Shown: positions 36,857 through 47,200, counted from the stretch's first letter. The stretch is 64,000 nt of DNA from Winogradskyella sp. MH6 (GCF_022810765.1 NZ_CP094494.1:1116001-1180000), one strand, 5' to 3'. A program made the numbers and translations. The notes: generated by a model not told the origin, from the sequence alone.

Positions 36857-39493
36857 TCATTCCCAAACTGTAGCTGTATTCAAATTATTTTTCAGTTCAT
36901 TAGATCTATGGAATAGTCTGGCTTTTAATAACAATCGCCTACCTTCAGGTTGCCTTGTGTAAACCAATTTGGTTTTTCCCATGTGTTTTACCCAATGTTT
37001 CAGAAAGCACTGTGCATCCTCTTTATTTTTACCAAAAACTTCTGGAACTGGATAAAAATTCTCAATATTAAATCCCTTTTTGAAAAAATTGGTGTTGATG
37101 ATGATATATCTCGGAGATGCCACTGGCTCTAAAAGTTCAGTTAAGGTCTTAACAAAAAAAGCTTCTTCATAATTACTAGCACCTTTTAAATTACAAACCA
37201 CAGCATTAGAAAATAATTTATGAGAATAAACTTTAATCCTATTTCGATCTGTATTTAAAAGTTGCATCTCATCCATAGTATCAACAATTGCCAATCCCAT
37301 ATTTTTGATTTTTCTGTGTAAAAATCCATGTCTTAAATAGTAAACTGTAGCCTTGTAAAGTTTATAACCGAAATAAGCCAAGGCTATAAAACCAACAATC
37401 TTTAAGCCTGAAAGAATCTCTGGTGGAGCTGTAAGATTGAATGCTAACAAAATACTACCGAAAAAGAATACTACTAAAACCAAAACTATTTCGATGATGA
37501 TTAACTGCGATGCTTTTGCAAAATAGAACTGTCGCTGCGCTTTAAACTGAGGTGTTTTAAAATCTTGAAGTTGTACCTGTCTGGTTAATTTATTGCCTTC
37601 ACCTATTGAGTTTTTCCAATTCAAAAAGGTCTGCGCTCTTCCCACAGAATTGGTTACACTTGATGCATTTAAAGTCTCTAAATCTTCAACAGATATTTCA
37701 TTTGGGATACCCAAACGTTCAAAACCATTTGTGATGTATGGTAATTTTGTGTTGGTAATACCAACAAATGCTTCAAACCTTCGTTTTAATAATTCTAACT
37801 CTTTTCCTCCATATTTATCCGTAGGATCAATGCAAGCCAAATGCCAAATGTTACTGGTTTTTTGAGGATTATTTGCATCTCTTCTAATGGCTCTTCCTCG
37901 CATTTGGTTAGACGACACAAAAGACCCAACAAAAGAAGCCAATATTAAACTGTTTATAGATGGTGCGTCCCATCCTTCGCCAAGCAAGGCTTTTGTGCCT
38001 ATTAAAACTTTAAAAACACCATCTTCAAAAAGTTTAGTAATAATACCGACAAGGGCTTTTCTCGCTTTATCAGAACCTGATACTAAGACAAAATTATCGT
38101 CTCCTTTTAAGGTTGTAAACACATACGAATTTTCATTGCCATAGGCTTCAATAGCGTGCATTTTTGAGTAATGAATTACAACAATAGTACCTGTAAGCAC
38201 TGCCAAATCCTTGTTATCTACAGAGCTCGCTCTCAGATAATGAAAAATAGGAACAACACCTATCTTATTAATTTGCTCAAAATCCTGATCTGAAGTGTTT
38301 AAGAATTCTTTCCGAACATAGTCCGTTAACACCACACAGCGCAAATCATCTTTAAGTGATAGTCGTTCTGAGTTTACAATTTCTACAATACTTTCAAGCT
38401 TACTAGGACTAAAAGCCAATGATTTGTAAACTGTATCATTACCTGATAAATTAACCTTGTTTTTCTCTAAAAGATTAAGTTGTCTTAGTTGTTTTTCGAG
38501 TTTTGAAAGATATTCTTCATAATCTTCAAGTTGCTCTCTGTCTTCAACTAAAAGGTTTTGCAACAGAATTTCTAACCATTCAATATCTAGCTTCGGAAAG
38601 CTAACATTATCTGTTTTACTCAATCCTAAAATGCTCAATCTATAATTATCTACAGGAATATTAACTGCATTAAGCGTTATAAGAAGTGATGAAAAAAACG
38701 TGGTATTGGCATAAATTGCATCTTCATAATCTTCTGGATTGGTGTAAAAGCGATGATTTTCAATAAGCGAAATAAACGTCTCATCGCTTAACAAATCTGC
38801 TTTTAGCGTTTCAATATTATCTCTATATTCTTGAATGTGATGCAATTCAGAATCATACGGTTTTGAGAAGTAAACAAAATCTTGATGTGGACTCAAATCC
38901 TTTTCCCTTATAAGACTTGGCACTGAGATTTCATCATCTACATCGCCACAAAGCGTAAAATATTTACTCACTTCTAAACTCGAACTATCGTAAGGTGGTG
39001 TTGCTGTTAATGCCACAATAAAATAAGGTTTGCTCTTTTTTAGAGCGATTAAACAGTTCCACCACACATTTTTTAAATGATGTGCTTCGTCTAAAACGAG
39101 TGTTTCAATATTGTGCGTTTTAAAAAATTCAAGAAAGTCCGTTTTATCCTCAAATGATTTATAAAATGAATGCAGAGACTGATAGGTAGAGAATGTAATA
39201 TCACTTGGGTTTTTCACATCAAACGAAAAGGCTTCAAAAGCCTTGTTATCTGTAAAAAACGATTGCAGTCTATCTTGCCATTGATCTCTAATGGTTAATG
39301 TTGGAGCTAACACAAGCGTCTTTTTTCCTATTCGTCGAAGAATTTCAATACCTAAAATTGTTTTACCAGAACCAGGTGGTGCGATGACATGAAAATGCTG
39401 ATCTGAAATGTGTGTCTCAAAATTATCTAATAGTTGCTTTTGGTAGCTTCGCCAAGGAAATTGAAATTCTAAAAGACTGAGACGTTCTAACAC
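36857..39493 (-). CDS. SF2 DEAD/DEAH-box helicase with two internal membrane helices
   Basis: ATP-dependent superfamily 2 helicase/translocase of 878 residues. Motif I (Walker A) APPGSGKT ends with Lys44-Thr45; motif II is DEAH at 135-138 (VLDEAHHLKN); motif III LTATPP is near 161. The second RecA-like domain has LIGTKALLGEGWDAPSINSL and motif VI QMRGRAIRRD near 532. After the core, residues 664-687 and 697-713 are two hydrophobic helices, followed by a ~150-residue C-terminal domain of no recognised family. A membrane-anchored SF2 enzyme is unusual. It lies alone on the minus strand between hemF and hemB, with no restriction or methylase partner. Role unknown. Confidence 0.85.
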   Translation of the reverse strand: MLERLSLLEFQFPWRSYQKQLLDNFETHISDQHFHVIAPPGSGKTILGIEILRRIGKKTLVLAPTLTIRDQWQDRLQSFFTDNKAFEAFSFDVKNPSDITFSTYQSLHSFYKSFEDKTDFLEFFKTHNIETLVLDEAHHLKNVWWNCLIALKKSKPYFIVALTATPPYDSSSLEVSKYFTLCGDVDDEISVPSLIREKDLSPHQDFVYFSKPYDSELHHIQEYRDNIETLKADLLSDETFISLIENHRFYTNPEDYEDAIYANTTFFSSLLITLNAVNIPVDNYRLSILGLSKTDNVSFPKLDIEWLEILLQNLLVEDREQLEDYEEYLSKLEKQLRQLNLLEKNKVNLSGNDTVYKSLAFSPSKLESIVEIVNSERLSLKDDLRCVVLTDYVRKEFLNTSDQDFEQINKIGVVPIFHYLRASSVDNKDLAVLTGTIVVIHYSKMHAIEAYGNENSYVFTTLKGDDNFVLVSGSDKARKALVGIITKLFEDGVFKVLIGTKALLGEGWDAPSINSLILASFVGSFVSSNQMRGRAIRRDANNPQKTSNIWHLACIDPTDKYGGKELELLKRRFEAFVGITNTKLPYITNGFERLGIPNEISVEDLETLNASSVTNSVGRAQTFLNWKNSIGEGNKLTRQVQLQDFKTPQFKAQRQFYFAKASQLIIIEIVLVLVVFFFGSILLAFNLTAPPEILSGLKIVGFIALAYFGYKLYKATVYYLRHGFLHRKIKNMGLAIVDTMDEMQLLNTDRNRIKVYSHKLFSNAVVCNLKGASNYEEAFFVKTLTELLEPVASPRYIIINTNFFKKGFNIENFYPVPEVFGKNKEDAQCFLKHWVKHMGKTKLVYTRQPEGRRLLLKARLFHRSNELKNNLNTATVWE

Positions 39494-39514
39494 TCTAAAA
39501 TGGGTTATATTGAT

Positions 39515-39522
39515 TAACTTTG
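39515..39522 (+). promoter_or_regulatory. -7 box of hemB
   Basis: TAACTTTG matches TAnnTTTG, 48 bases before the hemB ATG at 39571. It overlaps the in-frame TTG at 39520, which therefore cannot be the start codon. Confidence 0.6.
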
Positions 39523-39570
39523 TATTTGCTAAAAATAAGCATATTCACTTTTATATTCAGATTTACAATT

Positions 39571-40560
39571 ATGTTCCCAATACGAAGAAATAGAAGACTA
39601 AGAACTAACGAGGCTATTAGAAGTTTAGTTAGAGAAACTTATATAACACCAAACGATTTTTTAGTGCCTCTTTTTGTTGTAGAAGGCAAAGGCGTTAAAG
39701 AAGAAATTGCTTCTATGCCTAATTACTATCGTTTTAGCCTAGACTTACTTAAAGACGAAGTAAAAACACTTTGGAGTTTAGGATTAAAATCGGTTTTGCT
39801 ATTCGTTAAAGTTGACGATAAATTAAAAGACAACAAAGGTACCGAAGCATTAAACCCAAATGGTTTGATGCAACGCGCTATACAAACTGTAAAAGCCGTT
39901 TGCCCAGACATGTTGGTAATGACCGATGTGGCTTTAGATCCATTTTCATCTTATGGACACGATGGTATTGTTGAAAATGGGAAAATCATCAATGATGCTA
40001 CCGTTGAAGTTTTAGCAGAAATGAGTATCTCTCATGCTGAAGCTGGCGCCAATTTTGTAGCACCAAGTGATATGATGGATGGTCGTATTCTTGGTATTCG
40101 AGAGGCATTAGATCAATCTAACCTAATCGATGTTGGAATAATGAGTTATTCTGCTAAATATGCATCAGCTTTTTATGGCCCTTTTAGAGATGCCTTGGAT
40201 TCTGCTCCTGTAGATATGGTAGATGTACCGAAGGATAAAAAAACCTATCAAATGGACTTTGCCAACAGAGAAGAAGCACTAAGAGAAACCGAAATGGACA
40301 TTAACGAAGGTGCTGATATCGTCATGGTAAAACCTGGATTGTGTTATTTGGATATCGTTAGAGACATTAAAAATACTTTTGATGTTCCTTTAGCTGTTTA
40401 CCAAGTATCAGGTGAATATGCTATGCTTAAAGCTGCAGCTGAAAAAGGCTGGTTAGACCACGATGCTATAATGCTAGAGCAAGTCACAGCAATTAAACGT
40501 GCTGGCGCAGATATTATCGCCAGTTATTTTGCTAAGGATGTTATGAAATTGATTTCGTAA
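39571..40560 (+). CDS. hemB: Porphobilinogen synthase (delta-aminolevulinate dehydratase)
   Basis: Condenses two 5-aminolevulinates into porphobilinogen. The two Schiff-base lysines are in YSAKYASAFYGPFRDA and VMVKPGLCYLD. The metal loop is DVALDPFSSYGHDG (Asp119, Asp123, Asp131) with no cysteines, so it is the zinc-independent, Mg-type enzyme. The start MFPIRRNRRLRTNEAIR at 39571 fits the family. An upstream in-frame TTG at 39520 falls inside the -7 box and is rejected. Length is then 329 aa, normal for HemB. Confidence 0.95.
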   Translation: MFPIRRNRRLRTNEAIRSLVRETYITPNDFLVPLFVVEGKGVKEEIASMPNYYRFSLDLLKDEVKTLWSLGLKSVLLFVKVDDKLKDNKGTEALNPNGLMQRAIQTVKAVCPDMLVMTDVALDPFSSYGHDGIVENGKIINDATVEVLAEMSISHAEAGANFVAPSDMMDGRILGIREALDQSNLIDVGIMSYSAKYASAFYGPFRDALDSAPVDMVDVPKDKKTYQMDFANREEALRETEMDINEGADIVMVKPGLCYLDIVRDIKNTFDVPLAVYQVSGEYAMLKAAAEKGWLDHDAIMLEQVTAIKRAGADIIASYFAKDVMKLIS

Positions 40561-40589
40561 CTTAGCATTAACTTAAACCAAAAAAATTA

Positions 40590-41708
40590 ATGGGTCTACT
40601 CATATTCTACGCTGTAATCTCTATTTTCTTTTCCTTTTTGTGTTCTATTCTCGAAGCTGTTTTACTAAGTATTACACCTACTTTTATTAACGTAAAAAAG
40701 AAAGAGGGAAAAGCTTACGCCAACAACCTCGAAGAATTAAAGAAAGACGTTGATCGTCCATTAATTGCTATTTTAACCCTAAATACTATAGCACACACTG
40801 TTGGTGCTATTTTGGTTGGTGTACAAGCAAAAGTGGCGTATGCAGAGCTCTATGGAAACACAAAAAGAAGTATTCTTGGCATAGAATTAACCGAAGATGT
40901 TATGGTCGGTATAGTATCTACTATAATGACCATTCTTATTCTGGTTGCTTCAGAAATTATCCCAAAAACCATAGGTGCAACCTATTGGAAACAGCTTGCT
41001 AATTTTACAGCAAAAGCACTCAATGTTTTAATATTTCCATTAAAATGGACTGGTATTCTGTGGGTACTACAACTTACAACAAAACTTATTGGTGGCAAAG
41101 GTCATGGTAGTGTTTTAAGCAGAGAAGGGTTTGTTGCCATGGCAGATATAGCACACGAAGAAGGTGTGTTTGAAGAAAGTGAAAGTAAGGTCATTAAAAA
41201 CCTTCTTAACTTTAAAGAAGTACGTGCAAAAGACATTATGACTCCTCGTACTGTTTTAAAAACGGAAAACGAAACGATGACCGTCAGAGACTTCTTTGAG
41301 GCTAATTCTAATATTCGTTTTTCTAGAATTCCTGTGTTTACAGAAAATCCTGATAACATTACAGGACTTGTTTTAAAAGACGAAGTTTTTAAAGAAATGG
41401 GATTAGGCAATGGTGATAAATTACTGTCTGAAATAAAACGAAGCATCATTATTGTAAACCGAAGCCTTCCTATTCCAACACTTTTTGAACAATTAGTAGA
41501 AAGCAGAAATCATATGGCTTTGGTTGTTGATGAGTACGGTTCAGTAAGTGGTATCGTCACTATGGAAGATGTGATTGAAACCTTACTTGGATTAGAGATT
41601 ATGGACGAAAGTGATAATGTTTCGGATTTGCAATTACTCGCCAGAAAAAGTTGGGAAAGCAGAGCAAAGCGTCTTGGTTTATTAGACAACGACAATCCTG
41701 AAAATTAA
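40590..41708 (+). CDS. CNNM/DUF21-CBS membrane protein (hemolysin/CorC family)
   Basis: 372-residue inner-membrane protein. Residues 1 to about 165 are the DUF21/CNNM transmembrane domain with four helices and the conserved polar stretch NTIAHTVGAILVG. A CBS-domain pair follows (about 195-345): VRAKDIMTPRTVL and HMALVVDEYGSVSGIVTMED. The usual C-terminal CorC_HlyC domain is absent or very short, so this is the short form. Family members are implicated in Mg or Na transport. It follows hemB after 29 bases and overlaps the Ogt gene by one base (TAATG). Confidence 0.88.
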   Translation: MGLLIFYAVISIFFSFLCSILEAVLLSITPTFINVKKKEGKAYANNLEELKKDVDRPLIAILTLNTIAHTVGAILVGVQAKVAYAELYGNTKRSILGIELTEDVMVGIVSTIMTILILVASEIIPKTIGATYWKQLANFTAKALNVLIFPLKWTGILWVLQLTTKLIGGKGHGSVLSREGFVAMADIAHEEGVFEESESKVIKNLLNFKEVRAKDIMTPRTVLKTENETMTVRDFFEANSNIRFSRIPVFTENPDNITGLVLKDEVFKEMGLGNGDKLLSEIKRSIIIVNRSLPIPTLFEQLVESRNHMALVVDEYGSVSGIVTMEDVIETLLGLEIMDESDNVSDLQLLARKSWESRAKRLGLLDNDNPEN

Positions 41709-42181
41709 TGGACACCTGCTATATTGAAACACCTCTTGGATATGCTAAAATTATTGGCGACCAAGATGGCATTACTTCCGTTTCAATAGTAGACACAAAT
41801 GAAGATACGTCTGAAAGTATTCCTGAATCCCTTTTAGATTGTGCTACACAGCTTAAAGCCTATTTCAATAATAAGCTTAAAACTTTCGATTTAAAATTAA
41901 ATCCTGAAGGCACAGATTTTCAGAAAAAAGTCTGGAAACAACTTGAAAAAATCCCTTACGGAAAAACTATTTCTTACCTAGAGCTTGCCAAGCAACTTGG
42001 TGATGTTAAAACCATACGCGCTGCAGCAAGCGCAAACGGCAAAAATCCACTTTGGATTATAGTGCCTTGTCATCGCGTTATTGGCACAGATGGAAGTCTT
42101 ACAGGTTATGCTGGTGGGTTACATCGTAAGCAATGGTTGCTTAATCACGAAAGTGAGTACAAGCAACAGACCCTTTTTTAA
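41708..42181 (+). CDS. ogt: Methylated-DNA--[protein]-cysteine S-methyltransferase
   Basis: Suicidal DNA repair protein that removes methyl groups from O6-methylguanine. The active-site PCHRV has the acceptor Cys121, followed by the conserved GSLTGYAGGLHRKQWLL. The helix-turn-helix minor-groove binder GKTISYLELAKQLG is also present. At 157 residues it is the single-domain Ogt/MGMT form, without the Ada N-terminal domain. Starts in a TAATG overlap with the CNNM gene. Confidence 0.93.
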   Translation: MDTCYIETPLGYAKIIGDQDGITSVSIVDTNEDTSESIPESLLDCATQLKAYFNNKLKTFDLKLNPEGTDFQKKVWKQLEKIPYGKTISYLELAKQLGDVKTIRAAASANGKNPLWIIVPCHRVIGTDGSLTGYAGGLHRKQWLLNHESEYKQQTLF

Positions 42182-42220
42182 ATCCTATTTTATTATATTT
42201 AAAATTCTTAAATCAAACTG

Positions 42221-43375
42221 ATGAAATTCTTAAAAAAACTACTCAAATTTTTGGTTATCCTTTTTGGACTAATCATTATCGTTCTATACATTACAGATAC
42301 AGATTACCTACTAAAAGCTGTGCGCACAATCTATTTAAACGGTCACAGTACGGCTTTTCTTGAGGACTACAAATACTTTGATAATAAAGAAATAAAAGCC
42401 AGCGATAATCCTCAGCCTTGGCCAAATCACAAAGATTACAATTCTGTAAAACCAACCGAAGAACTTTCTAAAGCAAATAAAGATTGGGGAACCATTGCTT
42501 ACGTGATAATTAAAAATGATAGCATTTGGTTTGAAGAATACTATGATGGCTTTGGTGAAGACTCAAAATCCAATTCCTTCTCAATGGCAAAAAGCTATGT
42601 GTCTGGTATGTTAGGCAAAGCTATAATGGATGGTTATATAAAAAGTTTAGATCAGCCTGTTTGTGATTTTTTACCAGAATTTTGCGATGGTAAAGCGGCA
42701 AAGATGACTGTTGGTGATTTAAGCAGTATGGCATCCGGAACCAATTGGGATGAACGCTATTATTCGCCATTTTCTATTACTACACGTGCTTATTTTGATG
42801 ACGATTTGGCTAAAGTTTGTAATGGATTAAAAGTCGTTGAAGAACCAGGACAAGCCTTTAAATATGCTAGTGGTGATACACAAATGTTAGCTATGGTAAT
42901 TGAAAAAGCAACAGGAAAAAAACTATACAAATACTTAGAAGAAAGCTTTTGGAAACCTTTAGGAAGCGAAAACGATGTGCTTTGGCAAGTTGATAGTGAA
43001 GATCATGATTTAGTAAAAGCCTATTGCTGTATTGCCGGAAATGCAAAAGATTTTGCGCGTTTTGGAAAGCTATATAAAGATCATGGCAAATGGAATGGGA
43101 AACAAGTATTAGACTCAGCTTTTGTTGCTAAATCCATTACTCCTCGTTTTGCTGATAGCCCTGAATATGGTTATGGTTGGTGGATGAAAGATGTTAATGG
43201 AAAAAGTTTTAAAATGATGCGTGGTCACTTAGGGCAATACGTTATTGTTCAACCTGAAGACAATGTGATTATTGTAAGACTTGGACATCAGAAATCACCA
43301 GACGCAGGTATTGGTGCTTTTACTTATGATATTAGTTTATACATTGATGAGGCTTATGAAATGTTAGGTTTATAA
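42221..43375 (+). CDS. Serine hydrolase (class C beta-lactamase/PBP4* fold)
   Basis: 384-residue exported or membrane-anchored serine hydrolase of the beta-lactamase-related family. An N-terminal hydrophobic helix (about 5-25) anchors or exports it. The nucleophile is in S-x-x-K (SMAKS, near residue 121). The second motif is YASGD (near 216) in place of Y-x-N, and a later RGHLGQYVIV may serve as the third. Substrates of this family range from peptides to esters, so only the fold and mechanism can be stated. It has no coupled neighbour. Confidence 0.82.
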   Translation: MKFLKKLLKFLVILFGLIIIVLYITDTDYLLKAVRTIYLNGHSTAFLEDYKYFDNKEIKASDNPQPWPNHKDYNSVKPTEELSKANKDWGTIAYVIIKNDSIWFEEYYDGFGEDSKSNSFSMAKSYVSGMLGKAIMDGYIKSLDQPVCDFLPEFCDGKAAKMTVGDLSSMASGTNWDERYYSPFSITTRAYFDDDLAKVCNGLKVVEEPGQAFKYASGDTQMLAMVIEKATGKKLYKYLEESFWKPLGSENDVLWQVDSEDHDLVKAYCCIAGNAKDFARFGKLYKDHGKWNGKQVLDSAFVAKSITPRFADSPEYGYGWWMKDVNGKSFKMMRGHLGQYVIVQPEDNVIIVRLGHQKSPDAGIGAFTYDISLYIDEAYEMLGL

Positions 43376-43426
43376 TTTCAAAATCAAATTAGGAACAAAC
43401 ACGTATCTATATGTAATTGAATTTGT

Positions 43427-43434
43427 TATATTTG
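43427..43434 (+). promoter_or_regulatory. -7 box of the exonuclease gene
   Basis: TATATTTG matches TAnnTTTG, 46 bases before the ATG at 43481. No clear -33 element. Confidence 0.45.
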
Positions 43435-43480
43435 ATTTACACAGGTGAAAAAATAGAAAACTTGCCTTCACAAAATCATT

Positions 43481-44194
43481 ATGATTTCAAAACTCAATCT
43501 TGAAAACATATTATTCCTAGATATTGAAACCGTTCCGGAAACGGAACACTTTTCAGAGCTAGATGCTACCAAAAAGAGTCTTTGGGAAGCAAAATCTAGA
43601 TACCAACGTAAAGAAGAGTTTTCTGCAGAAGAGTTTTATGACAGAGCTGGCATTTGGGCAGAGTTTGGAAAGATTATCTGTATTTCGGTTGGTTATTTTA
43701 AAATGGAAGGAGACATCCGAAATTTTAGAGTGACTTCTTTCTATGGTGAAGAAGATAAGATTCTAAAAGATTTTAAGAACCTCATCATTTCTCATTTCAG
43801 CCAAAATAAGCATTTGCTTTGTGCGCATAATGGTAAAGAATTTGACTTTCCTTATATCGCGAGACGTATGATTATTCACAACATAGAATTGCCATACAAA
43901 CTCAATCTCTTTGGCAAAAAACCTTGGGAAGTACCTCATCTAGATACTTTAGAGTTATGGAAGTTTGGTGATTATAAAACCTACACTTCTCTAAAACTAC
44001 TAACCAATGTATTAGGTATTCCTTCACCTAAAGACGATATAGATGGCAGTGAAGTCTACCGCGTATTTTATGAGGAAAATGATATTGACAGAATCATTAC
44101 CTATTGCGAAAAAGACACTGTTGCTGTAGCACAAATTTTCTTGCGCTTACGAGGAGATGAATTGCTTCATGAGAATGAAATAAAACACATATAA
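43481..44194 (+). CDS. DEDD-family 3'-5' exonuclease (PolB exonuclease-like)
   Basis: Predicted 3'-5' exonuclease of 237 residues with an RNase H-like fold. Exo I is FLDIETVPE (near residues 13-20), Exo II is HNGKEFDFPYIARR, and Exo III is YCEKDTVAVAQIFL with the last Asp. It resembles the stand-alone exonuclease related to the proofreading domain of PolB. Nucleic-acid trimming or repair is the likely role. It ends at a strong bidirectional terminator. Confidence 0.85.
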   Translation: MISKLNLENILFLDIETVPETEHFSELDATKKSLWEAKSRYQRKEEFSAEEFYDRAGIWAEFGKIICISVGYFKMEGDIRNFRVTSFYGEEDKILKDFKNLIISHFSQNKHLLCAHNGKEFDFPYIARRMIIHNIELPYKLNLFGKKPWEVPHLDTLELWKFGDYKTYTSLKLLTNVLGIPSPKDDIDGSEVYRVFYEENDIDRIITYCEKDTVAVAQIFLRLRGDELLHENEIKHI

Positions 44195-44224
44195 AAAAGT
44201 CCTGATTTTCATCAGGACTTTTTA
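44194..44224. terminator. Bidirectional terminator between exonuclease and protease genes
   Basis: Hairpin with arms AAAAGTCCTGAT and ATCAGGACTTTT around TTTC, flanked by A-rich and T-rich runs. It serves both convergent genes. Confidence 0.88.
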
Positions 44225-44248
44225 TTAGTTAATCATACTAAATTAAAA

Positions 44249-47200
44249 TTACTGTTTTATAAATCTTTTAGTCATAGTGCCTTCTTCTGTAGTAAATCTT
44301 ATTTGATATACTGAGCCTTCCAAAGAACTTATGTCTACCTTGTTATTTACTAAATTTCCTTTAGCAACTAAATGACCAAGTGTATTATAAATTTCATAAC
44401 TAACTTCTTTATAGTCTGTTAAAACATTTAAACTATTTCCTTTAACAGGATTTGGATATAGTCTAAATTCCTTAACATGATCTGTTGTAGCGGTAACATC
44501 TTCTCTAGTAGTTCCTGCTGTTGTTAAACTAACATTATCAATAGCTATATCAGCTTGCCAAGTACTACCAACAAATCTATTAAAACGCAGTTGTACACTT
44601 GCGTCAACGTAAGCAGACAAGTTTACACTTGCTGACTGCCAAGAATTACCCAAGTTTCCTGAACTAGTCCAAATACTAGTCCATGTTGCTCCATTATCTT
44701 CACTAATTTCTAGATCTAAGGTACCCATATCTGCTGCTCCATACTGATGATAATTGAAGTTAAATGTCGCAGATGCGGCAGAACTCAAGTCAAAACAAGG
44801 CGAATTTAAAATCGCTCTTCTACTTGGATAGTTTGGGCTCGATGCTTCTACATAAACATAATAAGTTCCATCAGCCGCACTCGAAGGACCTGTGTTACTC
44901 GATGGTGTCCCATTAGCATCAATAGTCCAATCTATATCATCTGCACTTGATTGAGACCAAGCTCCAAGGGTGTTTTCAAAACTTTCTGAATATGGGAAAG
45001 ATGAAATTCCACCTAAACAACCACTATTAGCAGCTCCTTCTGTTAAACTTACTGAGTCTATAGCAATATCTGCTTGCCAAGTACTACCAACAAATCGATT
45101 AAATCTTAATTGAACAGAGCCACCTACATAACTATCTAAATTAATATTAACACTTAACCATTGATTACCTTGATTGCCTGATTGACTCCAAATACTTGTC
45201 CAAGTTGCTCCATCATCATCACTAATCTCTAAATCAATTGTTCCCATATCTGTTGCACCATACATATGATACATAAAACCAAAGTTTGCTTCTGAAAGTC
45301 CGCTTAAATCAAAACAAGGCGAGTTTAAAATAGCTCTTCTGCTAGGATAGTTTGGACTAGATGCTTCTACATAAACATAATAGCTTCCGCTAAAAGCACT
45401 TGATGGTCCTGTATTACTTGAAGGTGTTCCATTAGCATCAACAGTCCAGTCTATATCATCAGCATTTGATTGGGTCCATGCTCCAAGGGTATTTTCAAAA
45501 CTTTCTGAATAAGGGAAGGAAGAAATTCCACCAGAACATCCTGTAGAAACTTCTGAAACAGTAATAGTTCTTGTAACTTCTACTGCGGCATTTCCTGCAG
45601 CATCACTTACATTATAGGTTACAACATAAGTTCCCGTACTATTTGTATCAACCACATCTCCTCCAATTATAATATTTGCTGTAATGTCTCCATCTATATT
45701 GTCGGTCGCAGTTGCTCCTTGCTCTGTGTAAATATCACCAACGGTTAAACTAATTGATGAAGCTCCAATTAAAGTTATTACAGGAGCTGTAGTATCTGGA
45801 TTCACAGTAACTGTTCTAATAACTTCTGTCGCAGCATTTCCTGCGGCATCACTCACATTATAGGTTATTACGTAAGTTCCTGGTGTATTGGTATCCACAG
45901 AATCACCACCTATAACAATATTTGCAGTAATGTCTCCGTCTACATTGTCAGTTGCTGTAGCCCCTTGCTCTGTATAAGTATCACCTAAATTTAAAGTAAT
46001 GTTTGAAGCACCAGTTAATGTTATCACCGGAGCTGTTGTATCTGCAGAAACAATTACAGTTCTTGTAACTTCTACTGCAGCATTTCCTGCTGCGTCACTA
46101 ACATTATAAGTAATAATGTAGGTTCCTGCCATACTAGTATTTACAGTATCACCACCAATAACAATATTTGCTGAAATATCTCCATCTACATTATCAGTTG
46201 CTGTTGCTCCTAGTTCAGTGTATGTTTCACCTACATTCAAACTAACCGATGATGACCCAATCAATGTAATTACAGGTGCCGTTGTATCTGGATTAACCGT
46301 AACTGTTCTAATAACTTCTGTTGCAGCATTTCCTGCGGCATCACTCACATTATAGGTTATTACATAAGTTCCTGGTGTGTTTGTATCTACAGTATCTCCT
46401 CCAATAACAATATTTGCTGTAATGTCTCCATCCACATTATCAGTGGCTGTGGCTCCTTGTTCTGTATAAGTTTCACCAACTAATAAGCTAATAGAAGAAG
46501 CGCCATTTAATGTAATCACTGGCGGTACAGTATCTGGCCCTGAAGTGGTTAAAGAAACATCATCAATAGCAATATCAGCTTGCCACGTGCTTCCTATAAA
46601 CCTGTTAAAACGTAACTGAATTCCTTTACCTGTATATGCATCTAAATTTACAGAAGCACTTAACCACTGATTTCCTTGATTTCCAGATTGACTCCAAATA
46701 CTTGTCCAAGTTGCTCCTTCATCTTCACTAACTTCAAGATCAATTGTTCCCATGTCAGCTGCACCATACATATGGTACATAAAGTCAAAAGAAGCTGATG
46801 ATACACCATTAAGGTCAAAACATGGTGAATTTAAAATTGCTCTTACACTTGGATAATTTGGACTGGAAGCTTCTACATAAACGTAGTAAGTTCCATCAGC
46901 AGCACTTGATGGTCCTGTATTACCAGATGGTGTTCCGCCTGTATAAACTGTCCAATCAATATCATCTTCACTTGATTGTGTCCAATCTCCAAGGGTGTTT
47001 TCAAAACTCTCTGAATATGGGAATGTTGAAATTCCTCCTGAACACCCATTTGATGGATCAACTACTGTAACTATTCTTGTTACCTCAGCGGCATTATTTC
47101 CAGCAGCATCACTAACATTATAGGTTATTACATAAGTACCAAGTACCGAAGTGTTCACAGTATCTCCACCTATTACAATATTTGCAGAGATATCACCATC

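Noticed and set aside
36857..39493. Known restriction-type defence system
   Set aside because: The helicase has no methylase, nuclease or specificity partner, and its neighbours are housekeeping haem genes.
39520..39570. TTG start that would extend HemB by 17 residues
   Set aside because: The codon is inside the -7 box TAACTTTG, and HemB proteins begin at the MFPIRRNRRLR position.
45545..46535. CRISPR array
   Set aside because: The repeated block has a 246-base period, is coding, and has no short repeat/spacer pattern or cas genes.
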